A stretch of 38,812 nucleotides of DNA. It comes from Embleya sp040605455 (GTDB lineage Bacteria > Actinomycetota > Actinomycetes > Streptomycetales > Streptomycetaceae). How positions within the stretch are numbered: position 1 is the stretch's first letter; each line of letters begins with the position of its first letter. The stretch is from assembly GCF_040605455.1 (NCBI RefSeq), contig NZ_JBEXCV010000086.1:1-38812 (forward strand). Direction: 5' to 3'. A program made the translations under genes and the position numbers. The notes beneath the pieces were generated by a model that worked only from the letters and a program-made list of their open reading frames with translations, made no database searches and was not told where the DNA came from. Positions 16,266 through 23,763 of the stretch are shown piece by piece.

Positions 16266-16730
16266 CTACCCGACCGTATGCACCCGAGGCTCGCGCGGGC
16301 CGCGGAACGGCTGCGTCCGGCTGAGGACGAGGTTGGTGGTCGTACTCCCGAACCGGGCCAGCGCGTCGACGATCTCCTCCAGGTGGGACATCGACGTAGC
16401 CGCCACCTTCAGGACGTAACAGTCGTCCCCCGTGGTGCGCAGGCACTCCAGAATCTCCGAGCGCTCCCCGAGCAACCGGCGCAGCGGCTCGTGCCGGGTC
16501 CCCGGGTACTTCAGCCGAACCACGGCCAGTACCGCATATCCGGTCCGTTCCAGAGCCACTTCGGCCCGGTAGCCCGTGATCACGCCGGCCGCCTCCAGCC
16601 GCCGCACCCGCTCGGTCGTCGCCGACGCGCTCAGATTCACCCGCCGGGCCAGCTCCGTATAGGCGATTCGGCCGTCCCGCTGAACCTCGTCCAGGATCGC
16701 CCAGTCCGTCGCGTCAAGATTCTCGGTCAT
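16266..16730 (-). CDS. Lrp/AsnC-family regulator
   Basis: A 154-residue feast/famine regulator. The N-terminal winged helix (LDATDWAILDEVQRDGRIAY, then TELARRVNLSASATTERVRRL) is followed by the RAM ligand domain. The latter has AVLAVVRLKYPGTRHEPL, ECLRTTGDDCYVLKVAATSM and LEEIVDALARFGSTTTNLVLS, the last being the typical end with a Thr/Ser-rich strand. It diverges from the LLM oxidoreductase gene 94 bp away. TAATCT lies 6 nt before ATG 16730, so it is probably leaderless. Lrp proteins often control the divergent neighbour in response to an amino acid or other small ligand; that link is inference from position. Confidence 0.92.
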   Translation of the reverse strand: MTENLDATDWAILDEVQRDGRIAYTELARRVNLSASATTERVRRLEAAGVITGYRAEVALERTGYAVLAVVRLKYPGTRHEPLRRLLGERSEILECLRTTGDDCYVLKVAATSMSHLEEIVDALARFGSTTTNLVLSRTQPFRGPREPRVHTVG

Positions 16731-16736
16731 CCGCTC

Positions 16737-16742
16737 AGATTA
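16737..16742 (-). promoter_or_regulatory. -10 box of leaderless Lrp gene
   Basis: TAATCT on the minus strand, followed by GAGCGG and ATG 16730. Confidence 0.55.
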
Positions 16743-16811
16743 CCGGTGGATCCCCGGCCGAACCGCGTCTGAACAGGCAGGATTCCCTTCTGAAGATCCC
16801 TGACGCCTGGC

Positions 16812-16817
16812 TAGGCT
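16812..16817 (+). promoter_or_regulatory. -10 box of leaderless LLM gene
   Basis: TAGGCT is followed by seven bases and GTG 16825. No ribosome site is present. It is paired back-to-back with the Lrp promoter, so one regulator bound between them could govern both. Confidence 0.6.
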
Positions 16818-16824
16818 CGACGTC

Positions 16825-17673
16825 GTGAAGATCGGAGTCAACGTCCTCAATTTCGGCCCCGGCACCGACCCGGGAGTCCTGCGGAACTGGGCCCGGACCG
16901 TGGAAGGTCTGGGTTTCGACCTACTGATGGTGTCGGACCACGTCGCCATCACCCCCGACGTCGCCGAGCGGTATCCGGCGCCCTTCTACGAGCCTTTCAC
17001 CACGCTGTCCTGGCTGGCCGGCATCACCACGCGGGTCCGGCTCGGCACGACGGTCCTCATCGCGCCCTACCGGCACCCGTTGCTCACCGCCCGGATGGCG
17101 GCCAACCTGAACGAGCTCAGCGGGGGCCGGTTCGTCCTCGGCGTCGGGGTGGGCTGGGCACGACAGGAATTCGCCGCGCTCGGGATCCCGTTCGAACGAC
17201 GCGGCCGACTGACCGACGACCACCTGCGGGCCGTTCGGGCGGCCTGGGCGGACACGGCCGCATATGGGAACGGGACCATCCCGGTGTGGGTCGGCGGCCA
17301 CAGCGACGCGGGGCTGCGCCGGGCCGTACGGCTCGGCGACGCGTGGCATCCGCTGCGCTGCACCATGCCGTGGCTCCGCGAAGCCCTGGTCAAGCTGGAG
17401 ACCTTCGCGGACGAGGAAAACCTTCCCATGCCCGGATTCGCCCCTCGAATCGCCCTCAAACCCACCGCGACACCGGTCGGCGGATGGCAACGGCTCGCCG
17501 GGGAGGGCACGATCGACCAGATCGTCGACGACCTCGAGCAACTGCGCCTGCTGGGCGCCGAGACCGTCGTCCTCGACCCGTACGGCGGCGACCCTCGCGA
17601 GACATGCCACCCGCAGGCGGCCTGGCAGGCACTCGCCACGGTCGCCGCACGGTTCCACACCCCCCGCACGTGA
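16825..17673 (+). CDS. LLM class F420-dependent oxidoreductase
   Basis: A 282-residue luciferase-like protein of the F420-dependent kind. MKIGVNVLNFGPGTDPGVLR, then TVEGLGFDLLMVSDHVAITP (a conserved SDH), then TRVRLGTTVLIAPYRHPLL, then LSGGRFVLGVGVGWARQEF are standard. TIPVWVGGHSDAGLRRAVRLGDAW is the diagnostic late strand. The GTG start follows a TAGGCT box at leaderless spacing. The stop is 11 bp from the start of a nucleoside-deaminase-type gene, so the two form an operon divergent from the Lrp gene. The pairing suggests a route acting on a nitrogenous base-like compound; that is inference. Confidence 0.9.
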   Translation: MKIGVNVLNFGPGTDPGVLRNWARTVEGLGFDLLMVSDHVAITPDVAERYPAPFYEPFTTLSWLAGITTRVRLGTTVLIAPYRHPLLTARMAANLNELSGGRFVLGVGVGWARQEFAALGIPFERRGRLTDDHLRAVRAAWADTAAYGNGTIPVWVGGHSDAGLRRAVRLGDAWHPLRCTMPWLREALVKLETFADEENLPMPGFAPRIALKPTATPVGGWQRLAGEGTIDQIVDDLEQLRLLGAETVVLDPYGGDPRETCHPQAAWQALATVAARFHTPRT

Positions 17674-17684
17674 ACGGAGCAATC

Positions 17685-18113
17685 GTGACCACATTCGACG
17701 ACCACACTCTCCTCCGGCAGGCCATCGCACTCGCGGCCGAGGCCCGCTCGGGCGGGAACCCGCCGTTCGGATCGCTGTTGGCGGGACCGGACGGGAAGGT
17801 CCTGGCGGAGGCGCACAACACGACGCTCACCGACAAGGACATCACCGCCCACCCGGAACTGAAGCTCGCGAGGTGGGCCGCACGGGAGTTGGACACGGCC
17901 ACGGCGGCCGAGACCACGATGTACACGAGTTGCCAGCCGTGCGAGATGTGCGAGGCGGTCATCCAACGGGCGGGCCTGCGCCGGGTGGTGTTCGCACTGT
18001 CCAACGAACAACTCCTGGACATCAGGCCGAGCAGCGGCCAGCCCCCCGTGCCACAGGTCGGCCCGGCACTGCTCGAAGAGGTACGCGAAGTGGTCGTGGG
18101 GTACTACCGGTGA
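17685..18113 (+). CDS. Nucleoside/guanine deaminase-family protein
   Basis: A 142-residue zinc hydrolase of the cytidine/guanine/tRNA-adenosine deaminase superfamily. Zinc ligands and catalytic Glu are visible: His56-Pro57-Glu58 (HPELKLARWA, in place of the usual HAE) and PCEMC with Cys86 and Cys89 (TSCQPCEMCEAVI). GGNPPFGSLLAGPDGKVLAE is the usual first hairpin. The GTG start has GGAG five bases upstream (17676-17679). It is the second gene of an operon with the LLM oxidoreductase. Guanine deaminase-like proteins carry similar HPE motifs, but the substrate cannot be fixed from sequence alone. Confidence 0.88.
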   Translation: MTTFDDHTLLRQAIALAAEARSGGNPPFGSLLAGPDGKVLAEAHNTTLTDKDITAHPELKLARWAARELDTATAAETTMYTSCQPCEMCEAVIQRAGLRRVVFALSNEQLLDIRPSSGQPPVPQVGPALLEEVREVVVGYYR

Positions 18114-18232
18114 CCCTCGGGTAGAGGCACGGCCCCGACTGGTGCGGCGGGCCGCCCGGCCCGACCGCGCGACCGGGGCGCGCCCGCCCCCCGCGCTCCC
18201 ACTGCCCGCACGCCTCGGCTCGCCCGGTTATC

Positions 18233-18238
18233 TACGCT
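18233..18238 (+). promoter_or_regulatory. -10 box of leaderless GNAT gene
   Basis: TACGCT is followed by GCACAC and GTG 18245; there is no ribosome site. Confidence 0.45.
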
Positions 18239-18244
18239 GCACAC

Positions 18245-18859
18245 GTGGGCACTCCATATATCCCCGTCCCCGCACGCGTGGCGACGACCGAGGACATCGA
18301 CGCGATCGTCGCCACCCTGACCACCGCGTTCTTCGACGACCCGATGTGGGGCCCGCCCTTCCCGGACGTCGACCGTCGGGCCGGGCAAGCCGCGGCGATG
18401 TGGCGGCTGTTCGCGACGTCGGCCCTGCGCTATCCCTGGGCGCTGGTGACCGAGCACGTCGAGGCGGTGGCCCTGTGGATCCCGCCGGGCGGGAGCGAGT
18501 TGTCGGCCGACGAGACGGACGGTCTGGAAAATTTCCTGGCCGACAGCAGCGACCGGGCGACGGCGGATCGAGTCCTGCGGATCCTCGAACTGCTCGGCGC
18601 CGCACAACCCACCGAACCGCACTTCTTCCTGAGCCTGCTCACCACCCACGACGACCACCGGGGCCGCGGGCTGGGCATGGGCCTGCTCGCCGAAAGCCTG
18701 AACCGCATCGACGCCCTCGGCGCACCGGCCTACCTGGAGTCGTGCAACCCGGCCAACCACGCCCGCTACGGACGAGCCGGCTTCACCCCGCTCGACACCG
18801 TCACCCTCGACACCGGACACGTCGTCACCACGATGTGGCGCCCGGCCCGCAAGAGCTGA
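18245..18859 (+). CDS. GNAT-family N-acetyltransferase
   Basis: A 204-residue acetyl-CoA-dependent acyltransferase. ARVATTEDIDAIVATLTTAFFDDPMW is the usual front. The acetyl-CoA pyrophosphate loop is HDDHRGRGLGMGLLAESL (Q/RxxGxG/A), followed by PAYLESCNPANHARYGRAGF, the late strand and YxxxGF motif. This resembles the group whose members begin with a DDPxxxWL-type segment and modify small molecules or antibiotics. The GTG start sits 6 nt after a TACGCT box. The gene stands alone 131 bp after the deaminase. Substrate unknown. Confidence 0.88.
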   Translation: MGTPYIPVPARVATTEDIDAIVATLTTAFFDDPMWGPPFPDVDRRAGQAAAMWRLFATSALRYPWALVTEHVEAVALWIPPGGSELSADETDGLENFLADSSDRATADRVLRILELLGAAQPTEPHFFLSLLTTHDDHRGRGLGMGLLAESLNRIDALGAPAYLESCNPANHARYGRAGFTPLDTVTLDTGHVVTTMWRPARKS

Positions 18860-19100
18860 ACCGAACGCGCCGACCCGAACCGAGCCAACTCGCCCCGGTT
18901 CGAGCCGAGTCCACCCCCTCCGGTCCCCCGCGTCGCTCACACCCCGGAAACCTCACGTTTTGCTCAGATGCCGCCCGCCGGCCCCGTTCACCTCCTAGCC
19001 TCGTCGCCTACCCGGCGGCCCGGGCAGCACGTGGCATCTCGGCGGTGCGCCGGTGGGTACCGCGGGCCCCGGCCGACGGCCGACCGGAGAGGGGCCCGCG

Positions 19101-20123
19101 ATGACGCACACCGGTGGCGAATCGACCCTCGACGGGCCCGACCCCGTGCTCGCGGACCCGATCCTGCGCTCCACGACCCTGCTCGACGACGTGGCCGGCC
19201 GCCACCCGAAGGCGATCTCCTTCGCGACCGGGCGCCCGTACGGAATCACCGCGGCGGGCATGCCGACCGCCGCCGGCCGGGACGCGCTGTGCCGGGTACT
19301 GCGGGTGCTGCGCGGCTCGGATCGGGACGTGGTGCTGGCGGTCGCCCCCGCCTACCTCGGACTGACCGACGCGGCCCGGCGGGCCGATGTGCCGGTGCTC
19401 CCGGTCGCGGACGGCCCGCGCGGCGTCGACCTGGACGACCTCGCGGCGCAGGTGCACGGCGCCCGCGCGGCCGGCCTGCGCCCACGCGCGCTGTACGTGG
19501 TCCCGGACTTCGCCAACCCGTCCGGAATCGGTCTGGACCAGCCCGCCCGGCGAGAACTCCTCTCCACCGCACTGGAGTTGAATCTGCTGCTGCTGGAGGA
19601 CAACCCGTACGGCCTGATCCACGTCGCCGGCGATCGCCGACCACCGACGCTGGAGGCTCTGGACACCCGCCAACGCGTCGTACACGTCGGCTCGTTCGCC
19701 GAGACAGGCCGCCCCGGTCCACTCGGCCGAATCGGCAATCCGGCGCACCTGCTGGACGGCCTCGCCGCCCGGTTCGGCCGCGGTCCGGCCGCGGATCGGG
19801 TGCACTGGACCAGCCCGGACGGGGGCTTCCTCGTCGTGCTGACCGTGCCGTTCGTGGCCGACGACGAGTTGGTGGAGTTGTCCGCGCGCGAGTACGGCGT
19901 GCTGTGGACGCCGATGGCGCACTTCTACGACCCGGGCATCGGACCCACCCACCGCCTGCGGCTGTCCTGCGGCACGCTCGACCCGGCGACGATCGACCAC
20001 GGCCTGGACCGCCTCGCGACCCTGGTCGGGGACCGCACCGGAACCCGCATCGGTACCGGCCGGCCCGCCGCGCATCCGGGGCCCGTCACGCGCCCAGGTC
20101 ACTCCCGAACCGGCGCCAGATAG
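19101..20123 (+). CDS. Aminotransferase-like protein lacking PLP lysine
   Basis: A 340-residue fold-type I aminotransferase relative (2-aminoadipate/ValM-like), shorter than the ~430-450 residues usual for the group. Cofactor-site residues remain: Asn139 in NPSG, Asp167 and Tyr170 in LEDNPYG, and the carboxylate Arg region HRLRLSCG (285-291). At the Schiff-base position the family has SFAKT; here it is SFAETGRPG, with Glu201 for Lys (GAG at 19701-19703, one base from AAG). About 80 residues normally following it are missing (PLGRIGNPAHLLDGLA bridges the gap), and the N-terminal part is also shortened. The frame is open and well biased. ATG 19101 follows GGAGAGG. It overlaps the converging hydrolase-like ORF by 25 bp. 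Confidence 0.8.
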   Translation: MTHTGGESTLDGPDPVLADPILRSTTLLDDVAGRHPKAISFATGRPYGITAAGMPTAAGRDALCRVLRVLRGSDRDVVLAVAPAYLGLTDAARRADVPVLPVADGPRGVDLDDLAAQVHGARAAGLRPRALYVVPDFANPSGIGLDQPARRELLSTALELNLLLLEDNPYGLIHVAGDRRPPTLEALDTRQRVVHVGSFAETGRPGPLGRIGNPAHLLDGLAARFGRGPAADRVHWTSPDGGFLVVLTVPFVADDELVELSAREYGVLWTPMAHFYDPGIGPTHRLRLSCGTLDPATIDHGLDRLATLVGDRTGTRIGTGRPAAHPGPVTRPGHSRTGAR

Positions 20124-20713
20124 GGCGCCACCGCAGCGGCAACCGCGGCCGAGCCGAGATAGTTCGTCGCCGGGTGGAAGGCGAACAGGCCGATGCTCTC
20201 GGCCAGATCGAGGTCGACCTCCGGGAAGTACGCGGTGAACGGCCGCGGGATCGCCACCGGATCCCCGTGATCGGCCACGTTCACCCAACGACGCACACCG
20301 GGGGGACGGCTGCCGGTGCCGTCCGGAATCGGCCGCAAGCGGTGGAAGACCGCGTGCGGGAGGGCCAGCGGCGAGCCGAGGGTGACCAGGAGATCGAGCT
20401 CCAACTCGGGATGGGCGTGCAGGGCCTCGTAGGCGACGACCGTGCCGAGCGAGTGCGCGATCACCACGCGCGGCCGGTGCGCGGCGATGCACGCGGCCAC
20501 CTCCTCACGGGCGGCGATCCGCGCCGGCGCATCCGCCTCCCGCAGGTAAGTGGTCACCTCGCGCACGAACAGCGACATGAATAGGTGGGTCAGCCGCCCG
20601 TCGAGCCGAAACCGGACCGCGACGGCCTGGGCGACCTGCCGCAGCGGCACGGTCAGTCGGCCCTGCACGGTCACCGGCGGCAGTTCCAGCGCCGCCATCC
20701 GCCACCCGACCAT
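20099..20713 (-). pseudogene. WD40/alpha-beta hydrolase chimeric remnant
   Basis: A 204-codon ORF made of two unrelated pieces. The C-terminal ~160 residues resemble the end of an alpha/beta hydrolase: REVTTYLREADAPARIAARE, the nucleophile elbow RVVIAHSLGTVVAYEAL (AHSLG for GHSxG), LDLLVTLGSPLALP, and RRWVNVADHGDPVAIPR. The N-terminal fold half, with strands before the elbow, is missing. The first ~45 residues (ELPPVTVQGRLTVPLRQVA, then DGRLTHLF) look instead like a beta-propeller blade and continue, across a frameshift, the WD40-like fragment at 20714-20930. So two truncated genes are joined near 20575-20585. A hydrolase activity is unlikely. Confidence 0.6.
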
Positions 20714-20930
20714 CCGAATCACCTGTCAGCACCGGGAGTTCGTGATCGAGCACGACTCCGGCCACCGCATAGACCTCCGCCCCCGACGCGATGGAGGCGC
20801 ACAGGGCTCCGGTCCGCACATCCCAACCACCGACCCCGCCCTCGGGCCGTCCGCCGAGGACGACCGCCCGGTCGTCCAGTCGAACGCAGGAGAAGTCGTG
20901 AAGGCGTCCGGTGACGATCGATGTGGCCAA
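20714..20930 (-). pseudogene. WD40-repeat fragment
   Basis: Translation gives VTGRLHDFSCVRLDDRAVVL, then GGWDVRTGALCASI, then YAVAGVVLDHELPVLTGDSDG. These are WD40 blades of the actinomycete type, with GGxxGxVxxWDxRTG and V-LDGRPVLLTGDxDG. Only one to two blades are present; a real propeller needs about seven. It overlaps the first bases of the VOC fragment on the opposite strand. Confidence 0.6.
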
Positions 20931-21228
20931 GGACTACGCGCCCGTGCCCGACGGTCTCGAATGGTGGACCCGGCACGTCGCGCTCGCCGTGGACTCCGTC
21001 GCCGAGGTCGACGCGATGGCCGAGCAGATCCGCCGACACGGGGTCGAGGTCCGGGGCCCGATCGACCACGAGGGCGTCTGGTACTCGGTGTACTGCTTCG
21101 ACCCCAACGGCGTGCATCTGGAAATCACCCACCAGTCCCGCCCGTTGACCGAGCAGGACGCCGCCGAGGCGCGGACCGCGTTGCACGCCTGGCTCGCCGA
21201 TCGCGCCGCCGGCGAGCTTCCGGGCTGA
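20911..21228 (+). pseudogene. VOC (glyoxalase-like) C-terminal half
   Basis: A 105-residue ORF from GTG 20911 that matches only the C-terminal half of a VOC-superfamily protein. HVALAVDSVAEVDAMAEQI, the GPIDHEGVWYSVYCFDPNG strand pair and VHLEI, with the terminal metal-ligand Glu, are typical. The first beta-alpha-beta module, with the other metal ligands, is absent. GAAGG lies about 8 bases upstream, so it might be translated, but upstream is a WD40 remnant on the other strand, pointing to a deletion joint near 20905-20930. A short VOC half could still dimerise; function doubtful. Confidence 0.6.
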
Positions 21229-21256
21229 GCCGCCCGGATTTCCCGGCCGACCGCCT

Positions 21257-21823
21257 CTACTCGCCGACCCGGGCATAGCGCAGCATCACGGTACGCGCGT
21301 CGAACGTGCGCGAGTCCACCAGGCGCAGCGGATACCGGGTGTCGCCGGGCCGGAAGACCGGCTTGCCACCGCCCAGGATCACCGGGTGCACGAAGATCAG
21401 GTACTCGTCGATCAGGCCGAGGCCGGTGAGCGTGTTGGCGAGCTCGGAACCGCCGTTGAGCAGGATGTCCTTGCCGGGCTCGTTCTTGAGTGCGGTGACG
21501 TCCTCCGCCAGGTTCTTGCCGATCACCTCGGCGCCCCATTCGGCCCGGTCCAACGTGTTCGAGACGACCACCTTGCGGGTCGCGCGCCAGATCGGCGCGA
21601 ACCGCAGGTCGTGCGGATCGGTGGAGATCGTCTCGGCGATCGGCCAGTAGCCGGACATCATCTCCCACACCACACGGCCGTACAGGAATGTGTCGGCCCC
21701 GTCGTTGAGGATCTGCCCGAAGTCGGACAGCTCCGGTCCCATCATCGGCCAGTCGAATTCTCCGTTCGGGCCCTCGATGTAGCCGTCGAGCGACTGGTGG
21801 ACCATGTAGAGGATCTTGCGCAT
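21257..21823 (-). CDS. Dihydrofolate reductase family protein (RibD_C-like)
   Basis: A 188-residue reductase of the DHFR/RibD C-terminal family, NADPH-binding, of the YwjB/YyaP-like kind. MRKILYMVHQSLDGYIEGPN is the classic opening, followed by DTFLYGRVVWEMMSGYWP, KVVVSNTL, KNEPGKDILLNGGSELANTL (the nucleotide-binding GG segment) and DEYLIFVHPVILGGGKPVF. AGGAG eight bases before ATG 21823 fixes the start. Upstream lies the same TGTCGA-N17-CGACC motif as before the adjacent yciI-sigma operon, so it is probably a target of that sigma factor. Such proteins reduce unknown, perhaps stress-derived, substrates. Confidence 0.92.
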   Translation of the reverse strand: MRKILYMVHQSLDGYIEGPNGEFDWPMMGPELSDFGQILNDGADTFLYGRVVWEMMSGYWPIAETISTDPHDLRFAPIWRATRKVVVSNTLDRAEWGAEVIGKNLAEDVTALKNEPGKDILLNGGSELANTLTGLGLIDEYLIFVHPVILGGGKPVFRPGDTRYPLRLVDSRTFDARTVMLRYARVGE

Positions 21824-21867
21824 TTCGGGGCTCCTGACTGTGCCGGTCTCCGCTGTTCTCACGGGGA

Positions 21868-21895
21868 GGTCGGAGTCGATCCCCCGTCCTCGACA
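21868..21895 (-). promoter_or_regulatory. ECF42-type promoter of DHFR-like gene
   Basis: On the minus strand TGTCGA (21890-21895) is followed by exactly 17 bp and CGACC (21868-21872). The hexamer and the CGAC/CGTC element agree with the promoter motif reported for ECF42 sigma factors. It lies 45 bp before the start codon and is repeated upstream of yciI. Confidence 0.75.
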
Positions 21896-21914
21896 TCTCC
21901 GGACGGATTCCCGG

Positions 21915-21934
21915 AAAAAAGCTCTCGACGAGAG
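21915..21934 (-). terminator. Terminator after sigma factor gene
   Basis: On the minus strand CTCTC, GTC, GAGAG forms a short hairpin, followed by C and T6. It sits 71 bp past the sigma factor stop and before the DHFR promoter. The stem is short (5 bp) but the U tract is clear, which is rare in this GC-rich window. Confidence 0.55.
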
Positions 21935-22004
21935 TTCCCCGGCGAACGGCCGGGCAAGCAGGGGGCGGGCGGGCGCCGGTGCGCGCCCCCGTGCGGCGCG
22001 CCGG

Positions 22005-23255
22005 TCACGAGCCGCCCACCGTGCGCGCCGCGCGTATCTCCAAGTAGCGCCGCTCCGGCAGGCTGGTGGTTCGGCGGGCCGCTTCGCGGTACGCCTCCCG
22101 GGCCGCCTCGCCGTCGCCGGTCAGTTCGAGCAGGTGACCGCGTACCGCCCAGACCCGGTGATGCTCGGTCATCCGGTCGTCCTCGGCCAGCGTGTCGAGC
22201 AACTCCAGGCCGGCTTTCGGGCCGTGCACCATCGCCGTCGCGACACTGCGGTTGAGGGTGACCATCGGGCCCGGCGACAGGTGATCGAGCAGCCGGTACA
22301 GCGCGAGGATCTGCGGCCAGTCCGTGTCCTGGGCGTGCGCCGCCTCCGCGTGTACCGCGGCGATCGCGGCCTGAAGCTGGTACGGGCCCGGCGGCCCCCA
22401 CGTGAGCGCATCGGTGACCAACTCGGTGCCCTCCCGGATCGCCGTCGCGTTCCAGCGGCTCCGATCCTGCTCGGCCAGCGGGATCAGCCCGCCGTCCGCC
22501 GCGGTGCGCGCGGCTCGGCGGGCATCGGTCAACAGCATCAGCGCGAGCAACCCGGACACCTCGCCGTCGTCCGGCCGCAACCGGCGCACCGCACGGGTGA
22601 GCCGGATCGCCTCGGCGGTCAGGTCGGTGCGGAGCAGGTCCGGGCCAGAGCCGGCCGTGTAGCCCTCGTTGAAGATCAGATAGAGCACGTGCAACACCGC
22701 GCCCACCCGCTCCATCGGCTCCGGCCCGGCCGGCGTGCCGAAGCGAGCGCCTGCGGCCTTGATCCGCTGCTTGGCCCGGCTGATCCGCTGCGCCATGGTG
22801 CTCTCGGGCACAAGGAACGCGTCGGCGATCTGCGCGGTGGTCAGGCCGCCGACCGCACGTAGCGTCAACGCGACCTGCGAGGCCCCGGTCAGCGCCGGGT
22901 GGCAGCACAGGAACAGCAGGGTCAGCGTGTCGTCGCGGTCGCCGGCCGCGGCGTCGTCGGGTGCGGGCGAGACGCACTCGTCGGCCGAAGCCTGCGCGGC
23001 GAGCCGCTCCTCGCGGTTGCGTCGGGCCCGCTCGCTGCGCCAGTGGTCGATCAGCCGCCGGTCGGCCACGGTGAGCAGCCAGCCCCACGGACTGTCCGGG
23101 ACGCCCTCCACGGGCCACTGCACGGTGGCCGCGAGCAGCGCCTCCTGGACCGCGTCCTCGCACGCGTCGAACTGGCCGTGCCGGCGGACGAGCACGCCGA
23201 GAACCTGCGGGGTCAGTTCCCGCAGCAGGCCCTCGACGTGCGCGTCCCGGCTCAC
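22005..23255 (-). CDS. ECF42-group RNA polymerase sigma factor
   Basis: A 416-residue sigma-70 family protein with the large C-terminal extension of group ECF42. Region 2 runs over VRRHGQFDACEDAVQEALLA and PDSPWGWLLTVADRRLIDHWR. Region 4 is VGGLTTAQIADAFLVPESTM followed by AQRISRAKQRIKAAG. From about residue 190 the extension holds LHVLYLIFNEGYTAGSG, a TPR-like array of helices (LYRLLDHLSPGPMVTLNRSV) and LPERRYLEIRAA. No anti-sigma gene is present. The GTG start at 23255 overlaps the stop of the upstream DGPF/YciI gene (GTGA), implying coupled translation. ECF42 factors are typically encoded beside DGPF proteins and transcribe them. Confidence 0.93.
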   Translation of the reverse strand: MSRDAHVEGLLRELTPQVLGVLVRRHGQFDACEDAVQEALLAATVQWPVEGVPDSPWGWLLTVADRRLIDHWRSERARRNREERLAAQASADECVSPAPDDAAAGDRDDTLTLLFLCCHPALTGASQVALTLRAVGGLTTAQIADAFLVPESTMAQRISRAKQRIKAAGARFGTPAGPEPMERVGAVLHVLYLIFNEGYTAGSGPDLLRTDLTAEAIRLTRAVRRLRPDDGEVSGLLALMLLTDARRAARTAADGGLIPLAEQDRSRWNATAIREGTELVTDALTWGPPGPYQLQAAIAAVHAEAAHAQDTDWPQILALYRLLDHLSPGPMVTLNRSVATAMVHGPKAGLELLDTLAEDDRMTEHHRVWAVRGHLLELTGDGEAAREAYREAARRTTSLPERRYLEIRAARTVGGS

Positions 23256-23614
23256 ATCTCCGTCCCTGAACCGGTCATCACCGGGCGGACCTCCATCGCC
23301 CAGTAGCGGGCGTCCGGCCAGCGCGCGGCGATCTCGACGGCCCGCTCGGTGCTCTCGCACTCGACCAGCAGATAGCCGGCGAAGTGCTCCTTGGCCTCCA
23401 CGAACGGTCCGTCCGTGACCGCCGGCACCCCGTCCCGGACCCGCACGGTCCGGGTCTGCGCGGGGTCGGCCAGCGCCTCGCCGCCCAGCAGTTCCCCGGA
23501 CGCGGTCAGCTCGGCCATCAGCGCGTCGACCTCGCCGAACAGCTCGGTGCGCTCGGCCTCGGAGAGTTCCTCCACGAAGCCGGGGCGGTTGTGGATCAGC
23601 AGCATGAACTTCAT
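23252..23614 (-). CDS. YciI-family DGPF protein (ECF42 partner)
   Basis: A 120-residue YCII-related protein. MKFMLLIHNRPGFVEELSEAE is the usual start, and VTDGPFVEAKEHFAGYLLVEC contains the DGPF motif that defines ECF42 partner proteins. The C-terminus has AVEIAARWPDARYWAMEVRPV. YciI proteins form ferredoxin-like dimers with a His/Asp pair; their substrate in these operons is not known. AGGAG sits eight bases before ATG 23614. The stop overlaps the sigma factor start by four bases. An ECF42-type promoter lies 122 bp upstream. Confidence 0.93.
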   Translation of the reverse strand: MKFMLLIHNRPGFVEELSEAERTELFGEVDALMAELTASGELLGGEALADPAQTRTVRVRDGVPAVTDGPFVEAKEHFAGYLLVECESTERAVEIAARWPDARYWAMEVRPVMTGSGTEM

Positions 23615-23735
23615 CGGTGACTCCTGGACGTTCTGGTTCGGTTCGGTCGGGCCGGGTGCCCCGGTCCGACCGGCGCGCCCCGATCGGGTGCTCGGGATCG
23701 CTTCGCCGAGTCGCCGGGCGGGCCGCTCGTATCCG

Positions 23736-23763
23736 GGTCGGAGCGGGTCGACGGTTCTCGACA
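23736..23763 (-). promoter_or_regulatory. ECF42-type promoter of yciI-sigma operon
   Basis: TGTCGA (23758-23763, minus strand), 17 bp, then CGACC (23736-23740). Both elements and the spacing match the promoter of the DHFR-like gene, suggesting autoregulation of the sigma operon. Confidence 0.75.

Noticed and set aside
20099..20123. Tail-to-tail overlap of the aminotransferase-like and hydrolase-like ORFs as antisense regulation
   Set aside because: Both ORFs are damaged, so the 25-bp overlap is more simply a deletion by-product.
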